From JALUZX01 sp964561605 (GTDB lineage Bacteria > Planctomycetota > UBA1135 > JALUZX01), in contig CAZLQD010000019.1 in assembly GCA_964561605.1 (NCBI GenBank), positions 1 through 54,152 of the forward strand: 54,152 bases of DNA, in the 5' to 3' direction. Shown here in pieces: positions 8,060 through 15,431 of the stretch; the stretch's first letter is position 1, and the number at the start of each line of letters is the position of its first letter. Under the pieces are notes generated by a model that saw nothing but the letters and a program-made list of their open reading frames with translations, was not told the origin of the DNA and ran no database searches. Both the position numbers and the translations under genes were made by a program.

Positions 8060-9856
8060 TCACCCTCTCAGGTAGGGGACGGCCTGGGATGGAATGACCT
8101 GGAAGGGTGGCCCCAACCGGCCGTCCTCGTCCAGGGTTCCCGCCAAAAGATCCCCCGGGGAGAGCCGGCGGGGGATCTCGTCCAGGCATCCTTCCAGTTC
8201 CTGGGGAGGGCGGCCGCCTTCGGCGGGAAAGCCTCGGGCCAGGTAGAGCCTTCCCCCCCCATCCTCCCGCTCCGCCACGTGGACCAGGATCTTCTCTCCT
8301 CCATCCTTCTCTTCCCCTCCCGCCCGGCGGGAAAGGGCTTCCTGAATCTCCAGGGCCCTAAGGAAGGCCGGGATGTATTCCTTCTCCAGGAAATCACACC
8401 TCCTGCCCGCCTCCTCCAGCCCGTGGTCCTCCTGGAGCCACCGGCCGAAAGCGACGAGCTCACGGGCCGGGCCGGAAAGGAAGGCCCTGGCCTCGCCTGG
8501 AGAGGAGCCAAGAGCGAGAAAACGGGAGAGGATCCACTCCCGGGCCGGGTCCCCCACCAGGTCCTCCGCCCTCAGGGGCGGAAGGACTTCGGCCCTCCCG
8601 GCCAGGTGCTCCAGGTATTCCCCCAGGACCCGGCGGCCCGGCCCTTCCCGGTCCAGGCCTTTCTCCCAGGCGAATTCCATCACCAGGGCCCGGGCCTCGG
8701 CCAGGCCCTCCTGGCGGGCCGTGAAGGGGTCTTCCCCCCGGTCGTCGCCGAGCCCTCCCAGGGCCCGGCCCAGACCTTCCAGGATGGGTCCCAGCTTCTC
8801 CTTCTTTCCCTCGGCCTCTTCCAGGCGGGCCACCAGGTCCCGCCCCATGTGGCAGGCCTCGTAGGGAAGGCCGCTCCCGCAGGGACAGGGCGCATCAGGG
8901 TCGGTCCAGGGCCTGGCCGCCACCGTTCCCTCCCCGGGAGTCGGAGAGGTCTTCCCCGGGCCCGGCTCCTGCCCCTCCCGCCGGGGTTGCTTCAGGCGAC
9001 TCCAGAGCTGGAGGAAGAGGCGGCGCATCTCCTCCAGGTCCACGTCGGTCTCGAAGGCCAACTGGTCCAGGTAGTCGCCGAAGGCCTGGGCGAAAGACTC
9101 CGCCTCACGGGCTTCACGGGCCACGTCCTGGGCAGTGACCCCGACGAAACCGAACCGGTCGAAGAGGAGCTGGATTCTCTCCAGCAGGTCGGGAAGGGGG
9201 AGTTCGGGGCCGAGAAGCTCCCCCTCCCCGGCAGTGGTGACACCGGGTGACCGCCCCTCGAGGAGGGCCTCCAACTCCCTTTGTCCGAAAGGACCGGCCA
9301 TCCCTTGGGCCCGGGCCCGGAGGAGATCCCGCTCCAGGGCCTCCACCAGGTCCTCTCCCTGGTAGAGGATCATCCAGGGGGAAGGAAAGAAGAGGTCCTC
9401 CCCGCCGGGCCGGGAAAAGGGATAGATCCTCCCAAGGAGGGTGTCTCCCTGCTCCGGCGTCTCGGAAGAACGGCCGGGCCAGTAGAGCCGGGCCTCCTCC
9501 CCGGAAGGGAGGCGGATCTCCAGGATCCTCCCGGGAAGGACCTTCCCCACCCGGAAGAAGCCGAACCGGTTCCCCTTCAAGGCCGCCTCCACCCAGGCCG
9601 GCCTCCCGCCGGAGAGGCCGGGCATTCCTGCCCGGAGGAAGAGCGGGACCAGGGGCCGCCCATCGTCCAGGCCTCGTTCCAGGCAAAACCACTCCAGGAA
9701 GCGCCCTTCCCTGGGGGCGCCCTCCTGGGACGGGGAAGGAAGGCCGAAGAACTCCTTCCGCCCTTCCTCCCAGGCCCGGCCCCCTCCCTCCAGGGACCGG
9801 GCGAACCGCCCCAGGGCCAGAAGAGCCTCTTCGAGAACCTGGAAATCCCGTTCCAT
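8060..9856 (-). CDS. Large SEC-C motif protein, function unknown
   Basis: The 598-residue protein starts at an ATG with GGGAGG 6 bases upstream. Near residue 325 it carries CPCGSGLPYEACH, the SEC-C metal-binding motif (CXCX8CH) found at the SecA C-terminus and in many otherwise unrelated proteins, where it usually binds zinc. The motif is internal here, between an N-terminal half of mixed alpha/beta character (RILEIRLPSGEEARLYW; SPWMILYQGEDLVEALERDL) and a long helical C-terminal half. There is no signal peptide or membrane segment. It may be a cytoplasmic adaptor or a plant-pathogen-style SEC-C ORF, but no specific role can be assigned. It precedes the TPR-DUF2325-like gene by 119 bases. Confidence 0.75.
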   Translation of the reverse strand: MERDFQVLEEALLALGRFARSLEGGGRAWEEGRKEFFGLPSPSQEGAPREGRFLEWFCLERGLDDGRPLVPLFLRAGMPGLSGGRPAWVEAALKGNRFGFFRVGKVLPGRILEIRLPSGEEARLYWPGRSSETPEQGDTLLGRIYPFSRPGGEDLFFPSPWMILYQGEDLVEALERDLLRARAQGMAGPFGQRELEALLEGRSPGVTTAGEGELLGPELPLPDLLERIQLLFDRFGFVGVTAQDVAREAREAESFAQAFGDYLDQLAFETDVDLEEMRRLFLQLWSRLKQPRREGQEPGPGKTSPTPGEGTVAARPWTDPDAPCPCGSGLPYEACHMGRDLVARLEEAEGKKEKLGPILEGLGRALGGLGDDRGEDPFTARQEGLAEARALVMEFAWEKGLDREGPGRRVLGEYLEHLAGRAEVLPPLRAEDLVGDPAREWILSRFLALGSSPGEARAFLSGPARELVAFGRWLQEDHGLEEAGRRCDFLEKEYIPAFLRALEIQEALSRRAGGEEKDGGEKILVHVAEREDGGGRLYLARGFPAEGGRPPQELEGCLDEIPRRLSPGDLLAGTLDEDGRLGPPFQVIPSQAVPYLRG

Positions 9857-9911
9857 TCCGAACCTCCCAACTCCGACTTCCCCTGTTTTTCCCCCACCCC
9901 GAACCGGGTCG

Positions 9912-9940
9912 TCCCCTCTATGGAGAGGAGGAGGTATGAT
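9912..9940 (+). promoter_or_regulatory. Possible promoter for cvpA
   Basis: TATGAT at 9935-9940 is a good -10 element (5 of 6) 41 bases before the cvpA ATG, in the divergent gap with the SEC-C gene. The region 17 bases upstream (TCCCCT) does not resemble a -35, so support is weak. Confidence 0.3.
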
Positions 9941-9981
9941 ACTCCAGGAAGAAGGAGGGTCCTCAGGACGAGGTGTGTCCC

Positions 9982-10611
9982 ATGGGCCTTTCTTTCCAGG
10001 ATCTCTACCAGCAACTGGGCTGGGTGGACTTCGCCACTCTGGTGATTCTTCTCGTCTTCTTCGTCCTTGGCCTCTTCCGGGGCCTGGTCTGGCAACTGAG
10101 CCGCCTCCTCACCCTGGTCCTGGGCTTCCTCGCCGCCGGGATCTGGGCCCAGCCCCTGGCCGACACGATCGTGAAGACCTGGCCCAAGGCGGAACCCTTC
10201 GCCCTCTACGCCGCCTACTTCACCATCTTCCTCGGGGCCTTCCTCGTCCTCTCCCTTGTGGCCTGGCTCCTATCGGGGGTCATCAAGAAACTCCACCTCA
10301 CCCTTTACGACCGCCTGGGCGGAGGGGCCTTGGGAATCCTCACCGGCGCGGCCGTGGTGGTCCTGGTCCTCACCATCTTCTACGCCTTCATCCCCAGGGA
10401 GACGGGAATCATCCAGGCGGCGGAACGCTCCCGCACCAAGAACACGGCCGTCACGGTCCTTCGGTTTTGCGAGAAGGACCTTTCCTTCACCTTCCTCCAC
10501 CCCGTCCTCAAGACCCTGGCCCCCGAAGAAAAACCCCTGGGCCAGGGAGGGGCCGCCTCCCAGCCCGCCGGCGGCACGGGGAGAGAGAAGAAGAACCAGG
10601 AAGGGAAATAG
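9982..10611 (+). CDS. cvpA: CvpA family membrane protein
   Basis: The 209-residue protein has four hydrophobic segments. The N-terminal half reads VDFATLVILLVFFVLGLFRG, the classic CvpA opening (D..L..I...F...G...G), and is followed by LYDRLGGGALGILTGAAVVV, matching the conserved D(R)xLGxxxG region before the last helix. CvpA proteins are inner-membrane proteins linked to colicin V export, biofilm and envelope stress; their molecular role is unsettled. The ATG at 9982 was preferred; a GTG three codons earlier is possible. The C-terminal 40 residues are a charged cytoplasmic tail. The gene is tail-to-tail with the multihaem cytochrome gene. Confidence 0.85.
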   Translation: MGLSFQDLYQQLGWVDFATLVILLVFFVLGLFRGLVWQLSRLLTLVLGFLAAGIWAQPLADTIVKTWPKAEPFALYAAYFTIFLGAFLVLSLVAWLLSGVIKKLHLTLYDRLGGGALGILTGAAVVVLVLTIFYAFIPRETGIIQAAERSRTKNTAVTVLRFCEKDLSFTFLHPVLKTLAPEEKPLGQGGAASQPAGGTGREKKNQEGK

Positions 10612-10680
10612 CCCCCCCTCTTCCTTCCCGGCCGGAGCCCCGCAACAAGGAGGTTTCCCGTTCCTTCGTGCCGGGAGGTC

Positions 10681-11700
10681 CTACTTCTTCTCCTCGTGGC
10701 AGAGCCCGCACCGGCCCCGGCGCAGAGGACCTCCGCCAACCCCTTCGTGGCAGAACCGGCAATCCACCCTCACGAAGGCCCTGGGAGAACCGTCCTTCTT
10801 CCTGCCCGAGGCATGGGGACACTTCCCGCCCCGGGAGGAGAGCCAGGGAGAAGGAAGGCGGTGGGCAAAGGGACGGTGGCACCTGGAGCAGGAGAAGGAG
10901 GCCTTCCGGAGGTGAACCTGGTGGATCCTCCCTGCCTCCCAGGCGGGGGGCCAGGAGGGATCCTCCCCGGCCACGGCGTGGCAGGCCAGGCAGGCCTTCC
11001 TTTCCACGGGAGGACCCTGGGGAAAGAAGGAAGGGTGGCAATCCCGGCATCCGTATCCCCCGGCCCTCGCCCCGGCGTGGTCCAGCCGGGCCCCCCGGGC
11101 GAGCTTCACCGCGGGGGGAATGGGGTGGCAGGCCAGGCAGGCCGAATCTTCGCGCCCGGCGGATCCTCTCGGGCGGATTCCTCCGGCGGTGAGATGGCAG
11201 GCCAGGCAGGCCTCTTCCCGGACCTCGGTCCCGTGCCCCCGGGAAAGAGTCTTTCCGTGGCAGAGGGTACAGCCGGCCCCCTCTCCCAGAGCCTTCCGCC
11301 CCGTCTTTTCGTGGAGGGAGTGGTGGAAGAGCATCCCCTTCCAGGGAAGACCGTCCCCCCCACCCTCGGGATGACAATCCAGGCTCTTGCAAGTCCGGTC
11401 CGGCACCACAGCCTGGGGAGACCCTGAATCGCCGGCCCTGTGGGCCGCCAGGAATACCAGGCCCCGGGCCTTGGCGGAGATGGCGCCTGCCGGCCCCTTT
11501 CCCATGTGGCACACCTTGCAGGAGATCTTCCCGTGGGGGCCGGCCTTCCAGGCCGCAATGTAGGGCTCCATCTCGTGGCACCGGGAACAGAAGGCGTCTT
11601 CCGAAGTGGCCCTCCAGGTCTCCCCCACCCCGTAGGCCGCCGCCGCCGCCCCGAGGCCGGCGAGGAAGGCCAGGATCCCAGGGAGGGCCCCCTTCCTCAC
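10681..11700 (-). CDS. Membrane-anchored multihaem c-type cytochrome (NapC/NrfH-like N-terminus)
   Basis: The product has 339 residues, with an N-terminal anchor (GILAFLAGLGAAAAAYGVG) and ten CXXCH haem-c sites starting at residues 38, 61, 144, 165, 188, 218, 237, 271, 314 and 331. A CX4CH site at 104-110 is a known alternative haem-binding spacing, giving up to eleven haems. The first pair (FCSRCHEMEPYIAAW ... HGKISCKVCH) resembles NapC/NirT/NrfH quinol-oxidising cytochromes, so quinol-linked electron transfer into the periplasm is likely. The GTG start overlaps the thiC stop (GTGA), with a purine-rich ribosome site inside thiC. No partner reductase lies nearby, so the electron acceptor is unknown. 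Confidence 0.88.
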   Translation of the reverse strand: MRKGALPGILAFLAGLGAAAAAYGVGETWRATSEDAFCSRCHEMEPYIAAWKAGPHGKISCKVCHMGKGPAGAISAKARGLVFLAAHRAGDSGSPQAVVPDRTCKSLDCHPEGGGDGLPWKGMLFHHSLHEKTGRKALGEGAGCTLCHGKTLSRGHGTEVREEACLACHLTAGGIRPRGSAGREDSACLACHPIPPAVKLARGARLDHAGARAGGYGCRDCHPSFFPQGPPVERKACLACHAVAGEDPSWPPAWEAGRIHQVHLRKASFSCSRCHRPFAHRLPSPWLSSRGGKCPHASGRKKDGSPRAFVRVDCRFCHEGVGGGPLRRGRCGLCHEEKK

Positions 11701-13052
11701 TTCCCTTCCGCCTCCGACGCCAGGCCCTGGTCGCCCCTCTTTCTCTCCACCCCTTCCTCTTTCCCAAGGGCCCTCTTGGAAACCCTCATGGCGCAGAACT
11801 CGGGACCGCACATGGTGCAGTAGTCCACCTCCTCCCCCTGCTCCCCGGTGTTGCGGAGTTTCCTGGCCGTGAGGGGATCCATGGCGAGCTCGAATTGTCT
11901 CTCCCAGTCGAAGGCGATCCTGGCACGGGCCATGGCGTCGTCCTTCTCCCTGGCCCCGGGAATCCCCCGGGCTACGTCCGCGGCGTGGGCCGCGATCCTG
12001 GCGGCCACCACCCCCCGGCGGACGTCCTCGATGCCGGGAAGGCCCAGGTGCTCCATGGGGGTTACGTAGCAGAGCATGGAAGCCCCGAAGAAGGCCGCCA
12101 GGGCCCCGCCGATGGCCGAGGTGATATGGTCGTACCCCGGGGCGATGTCGGTGACCACGGGCCCCAGGACGTAGAAGGGAGCACCGTCGCAGAGCTCGAT
12201 CTCCTTCTCCACGTTCATCCGGATCTGGTCCACCGGAATGTGCCCCGGTCCCTCCACCATGGCCTGGACGCCGGCGGCGCGGGCCCGCCGGACCAGGTCC
12301 CCCAGGACCTCCAGCTCGGCGAACTGGGCCTCGTCGCTGGCGTCGGCCAGACATCCCGGCCTCAGCCCGTCCCCGAGGGAGAGGGTCATGTCGTACTTGG
12401 CGGCGATCTCCAGGAGATCGTCGAAACGCTCGTAGAGAGGGTTCTCCTTGCCGTGAGCCTTCATCCAGGCCGCCATGAGGGAGCCCCCCCGGCTCACGAT
12501 GCCCATGAGCCTCTTCTCCGCCAAAGGAAGGTGGTCCTGGAGGATACCGCAGTGGACGGTGATGTAGTCCACCCCTTGGCGTCCCTGCCGGTCGATCACC
12601 TCGAGGAGGACATCCGGGTCCAGCTCTTCCCCGCTCCCTCCCGCCTCCTTCACGGCCTGGTAGACAGGCACCGTTCCCAGGGGGACGGGGCATTTCTCCA
12701 GGATGGCCGTCCGGATCCGGTCCAGGTCTCCCCCGGTAGAGAGATCCATCACCGTGTCGGAGCCGAATTCCACGGCCCGCCGCATCTTGGCGATCTCCTC
12801 TTCGATCCCCGAACAGACCGAGGAATTCCCGATGTTGGCATTCACCTTGGTCCTGAGGATCATGCCGATCCCGGCGGGCTTGAGGATCTTGTGGGCCGGA
12901 TTCGCCGGGATCACCATTCTTCCGGCGGCGACCTCCCGGCGGACCTCCTCGGCGGAAAGGCCTTCCTCCCGGGCCACGGCCTCCATCTCGGAGGTGATCT
13001 CCCCCCTGAGGGCGCGCTGGAGCTGGGTTCCAGAAGAAGATGCCTGGTTCAT
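11697..13052 (-). CDS. thiC: Phosphomethylpyrimidine synthase ThiC
   Basis: The 451-residue protein is the radical-SAM-type enzyme that converts aminoimidazole ribotide into HMP-phosphate for thiamin synthesis. Recognised segments include NANIGNSSVCSGIEEEIAKM, TDIAPGYDHITSAIGGA, MLCYVTPMEHLGLP and the C-terminal CX2CX4C iron-sulphur motif CTMCGPEFC (412-420). It lacks the long N-terminal extension of plant and enteric forms, as in anaerobe and archaeal short types. The start at MNQASSSG has GGAG 10 bases upstream. No TPP riboswitch could be recognised in the 89-base gap before it. The cytochrome gene overlaps its stop. Confidence 0.97.
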   Translation of the reverse strand: MNQASSSGTQLQRALRGEITSEMEAVAREEGLSAEEVRREVAAGRMVIPANPAHKILKPAGIGMILRTKVNANIGNSSVCSGIEEEIAKMRRAVEFGSDTVMDLSTGGDLDRIRTAILEKCPVPLGTVPVYQAVKEAGGSGEELDPDVLLEVIDRQGRQGVDYITVHCGILQDHLPLAEKRLMGIVSRGGSLMAAWMKAHGKENPLYERFDDLLEIAAKYDMTLSLGDGLRPGCLADASDEAQFAELEVLGDLVRRARAAGVQAMVEGPGHIPVDQIRMNVEKEIELCDGAPFYVLGPVVTDIAPGYDHITSAIGGALAAFFGASMLCYVTPMEHLGLPGIEDVRRGVVAARIAAHAADVARGIPGAREKDDAMARARIAFDWERQFELAMDPLTARKLRNTGEQGEEVDYCTMCGPEFCAMRVSKRALGKEEGVERKRGDQGLASEAEGK

Positions 13053-13141
13053 GACAAGACTTCTCCACGCCTCCCGCCGGGTCCTGGAGGAACCGCCGGC
13101 GGGCCCGGCGAAAAAAGACAGAAAAAAGACAGAGGAAAGGC

Positions 13142-14251
13142 TCACCCACCCCGAGGGAGGGCGAGCATCCGTTCCAGGGCCGCCTTGGCCCCACGACGCA
13201 CGGAATCTACCACTTTCACGGCCTGGGGGGGATTCCCCGAGGCCAGGCCCTCCAGGGTCTCCAGAAGGACCCTGGGGTTGATCCGGTACATGTTCGGACA
13301 AAGGGAGCGGCCCAGGGGAAGGACCTTCCTGTCGGGGAAATCCAGGGCCAGCCTCTCCACGAGGTTGAACTCCGTGCCCACGACGGTGGTGGAACCCGCA
13401 CCGGCCTCCCGGACGAACCGGACGATCCTCTCGGTCGATCCCGAAGCGTCCGAAGCTTCCACCACCTGGACGGGACATTCGGGATGGACGATCACCCTGC
13501 ACCCGGGATGTTCCCTCCTGGCCCTCTCCACGTCCTCCACCCGGAAGAAGACGTGGACGTGGCAGTGGCCGGACCAGAGGAAGACCTTGCCCCGCCGGAC
13601 CTGGTCGGCCTCGAGTCCTCCCCCTTCCTCGCCGAAGGCGTAGAGCAGGGTCTCTTCTTCGGGGATTCCCAGGGCCCTGGCCGAATTCCGGCCCAGATGT
13701 TCGTCCGGAAGGAAGAAGACCCGTTTTCCCTCCTCCAGGATCTTCCGGAAGGCCCTACCCGCATTGGAAGAGGTGCAGACCAGCCCGCCCTTCTCCCCGA
13801 CGAAGGCCTTCAAGGCGGCGCTGGAGTTCATGTAGACCAGGGGGACCAGGGCCTCCTCCCCGAGGACCGCCGAAAGGAAACGCCAGGCGTCCTCCACGTC
13901 GGCCGGATCGGCCATGTCGGCCATGGGACAGCCGGCGGCCGGATCGGGATGGTAGACCGATTGTCCGGGTCGGGCCAGGACGGCCGCCGCCTCGGCCATG
14001 AATCGAACCCCGCAGAATACGATCCACCGGGCGTCGGCCTTGGAGGCCTCCAGGGCGAGAAGGAAGGAGTCCCCCACGAAGTCCGAACGGCGCACGATGG
14101 CAGGCCGCTGGTAGTGGTGCCCCAGGACGACCAGGTCCTTCCCGAGGACCTCCCTCAGTTCATCGATCCTCTCCAGGAGGGGCCTGTCCGAGAGGGGCAC
14201 GTAGCCCTCGGAAGGACCTTCCCTCCCCTTGGCGCCGCCCGTTTCCTTCAT
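13142..14251 (-). CDS. nadA: Quinolinate synthase NadA
   Basis: The 369-residue enzyme condenses iminoaspartate with dihydroxyacetone phosphate to make quinolinate for NAD. The three cysteines that ligate the 4Fe-4S cluster are present in their family contexts: VCTSSNAG (C159), VHPECPVQV (C259) and SLCPNMYRI (C318), as are LGHHYQRP and the MAEAAAVL segment. The ATG has a strong GGGAGGGG ribosome site. nadB and nadC are not in the window. Both this enzyme and ThiC need Fe-S clusters, which fits the NifU-like scaffold gene 25 bases upstream. Confidence 0.97.
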   Translation of the reverse strand: MKETGGAKGREGPSEGYVPLSDRPLLERIDELREVLGKDLVVLGHHYQRPAIVRRSDFVGDSFLLALEASKADARWIVFCGVRFMAEAAAVLARPGQSVYHPDPAAGCPMADMADPADVEDAWRFLSAVLGEEALVPLVYMNSSAALKAFVGEKGGLVCTSSNAGRAFRKILEEGKRVFFLPDEHLGRNSARALGIPEEETLLYAFGEEGGGLEADQVRRGKVFLWSGHCHVHVFFRVEDVERARREHPGCRVIVHPECPVQVVEASDASGSTERIVRFVREAGAGSTTVVGTEFNLVERLALDFPDRKVLPLGRSLCPNMYRINPRVLLETLEGLASGNPPQAVKVVDSVRRGAKAALERMLALPRGG

Positions 14252-14276
14252 GGATCCCCTCCCTCGCGATCTGACT

Positions 14277-14534
14277 TCAGGGTACGGCCTCCACGCGGGA
14301 CACCTGGGGAACGGCCTCCTTGAGGCGCTCTTCGATGGCCAGGTGGAGGGTGTAGGTGGAGGCGGGGCAGTGGGCGCAGGCACCCTGGAGGCGGACCTTG
14401 ACCACTCCCGAGGCCTCCTCGGCCTCCACCAGTTCCACGTCCCCCCCGTCCTGGACGAGGTAGGGCCTCACCTGTTCGAGAACCTCGGCCACCTTCTCCT
14501 GGAAACTCTTCTCCTGGCTCTTTTCTTCGCTCAT
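14277..14534 (-). CDS. NifU C-terminal-domain protein (Fe-S cluster scaffold, NfuA-type)
   Basis: The 85-residue single-domain protein contains VRPYLVQDGGDVELVE and GACAHCPASTYTLHLAIEERL, the hallmark NifU-like motif with CXXC that holds a labile 4Fe-4S cluster between two subunits. It heads the run of nadA and thiC, both Fe-S enzymes, which supports a role in cluster delivery. The ATG start has a modest AGGGTGA ribosome site. Confidence 0.93.
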   Translation of the reverse strand: MSEEKSQEKSFQEKVAEVLEQVRPYLVQDGGDVELVEAEEASGVVKVRLQGACAHCPASTYTLHLAIEERLKEAVPQVSRVEAVP

Positions 14535-14592
14535 GCTCGGTCTTTCACCCTGAGATTCCTGTCTCCCCCGAAGGAGAGAAACCCTTGTGACT

Positions 14593-14610
14593 CCGCGGGC
14601 TTTCCCGCGG
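14593..14610 (-). promoter_or_regulatory. Perfect leader hairpin upstream of the nifU-nadA-thiC run
   Basis: CCGCGGG and CCCGCGG form a perfect 7-bp stem with a 4-base loop in the 120-base gap before the NifU-like gene. No T-run follows on the minus strand (a T5 run precedes it), so it is not a simple terminator. It could be an RNA leader structure or an operator. No match to known riboswitch cores was seen. Confidence 0.35.
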
Positions 14611-14654
14611 CGTGAAAAAGTCTTTCCTCCCTTAGGTCCCGGCCGGGGCGGGGA

Positions 14655-15305
14655 TCAAGGGAAAACCTCCCTTTGCCTGGTCCCGCCCAGGGGCGCCCGG
14701 ACGAGAAAGCCCGTCCACTCTTTCAGGGACTCCACCTGGAGGCCCTGTCCTTCCGCCAGGGCCCGGGCCCGTCTGGAGGGTTTCTGCGCCAAGGGGGGGA
14801 AGGGGAGAGTCCCTGGTTCGGGGACCCACCAGAGGCGGAATTCCCCCTCCTGGAAGGAGAGGCGGATCTCCCCCGCGCCTCCCCCGCCACCCGCCATGAG
14901 GTCTCCCAGCAACAGGGCCGCCAGGAGAGGAAAGGCGGAAAAGAGGAAAGGCCCTTGGGGCGGATCCACCCGTTCCACCAGGAGGCGGATCTTCCTGGAA
15001 CGGAGTTCGTAGACGAAGAACTCGGGAAAGAGCTCCAAGGTCCGGGCGATCTCCTCGGGGGAAGGATCCAGGGCTCCCGGGGAAAGGAGGAGTTCCATGC
15101 CGGCCATCACCTGGAGGCTCTTCTCCATGCCCGCCAGGGAGGCGTCCCGGGGCGGGCCCGGCGGGAGGGAGGCCTGGGCGTAGGATCGGACCACCTGGAG
15201 GGCGTTCCTCAAGGCGTGGAGGCCCCCCAGGACGGTGGTGCGAAGGAGGGGAGCCCAAAGGGGCTCCTCCCTGGTCTGCGGCAGGCCCATGGGGGAGGGA
15301 TCCAA
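14655..15305 (-). CDS. Degenerate histidine-kinase-like protein
   Basis: The 216-residue protein begins at a TTG with GGAG 5 bases upstream. Residues 30-45 read HALRNALQVVRSYAQAS, which lines up with the H-box of HisKA domains (H-E-x-R-N-P-L...x-R-x-Y-A-Q). The usual Glu after His and the Pro before Leu are both Ala. The rest follows the order of a HATPase module, but the N-box asparagine and the DxGxG box are replaced (FPLLAALLLGDLMAGGGGG; RLWWVPEPG). The end (RRARALAEGQGLQVESL) mirrors the last helix-strand of the ATPase domain. It is probably a pseudokinase or phosphotransfer-like regulator. No response regulator is adjacent. It lies 16 bases after tRNA-Leu. Confidence 0.6.
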   Translation of the reverse strand: MDPSPMGLPQTREEPLWAPLLRTTVLGGLHALRNALQVVRSYAQASLPPGPPRDASLAGMEKSLQVMAGMELLLSPGALDPSPEEIARTLELFPEFFVYELRSRKIRLLVERVDPPQGPFLFSAFPLLAALLLGDLMAGGGGGAGEIRLSFQEGEFRLWWVPEPGTLPFPPLAQKPSRRARALAEGQGLQVESLKEWTGFLVRAPLGGTRQREVFP

Positions 15306-15321
15306 TCGAACTCCAGTTGGA

Positions 15322-15409
15322 TGGTGCCGGAGGGGGGACTCGAACCCCCACCCCCTTGACGGGGAACGGATTTTGAATCCGTCGCGTCTGCCAATTCCGC
15401 CACTCCGGC
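15322..15409 (-). tRNA. tRNA-Leu(CAA)
   Basis: On the minus strand the acceptor GCCGGAG pairs with CTCCGGC, followed by discriminator A and an encoded CCA. The anticodon loop is TTCAAAA (anticodon CAA), the T-arm carries GGTTCGAGTCC, and there is a long class II variable arm closed by CCCC/GGGG. Length is 88 with CCA. It sits between the membrane TPR gene and the kinase-like gene on the same strand, so it may be co-transcribed. Confidence 0.96.
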
Positions 15410-15431
15410 CGGAAACGGAGAAGGCAGGATT

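Noticed and set aside
13071..13130. Intrinsic terminator after nadA
   Set aside because: GC hairpins are present, but the T-tracts on the minus strand precede rather than follow them.
13053..13141. TPP riboswitch before thiC
   Set aside because: The 89-base gap lacks the conserved thi-box core sequences and is too short for a full riboswitch.
12000..13700. Plus-strand open frame across thiC and nadA
   Set aside because: Antisense shadow; His/Gly-rich composition with no homology pattern.
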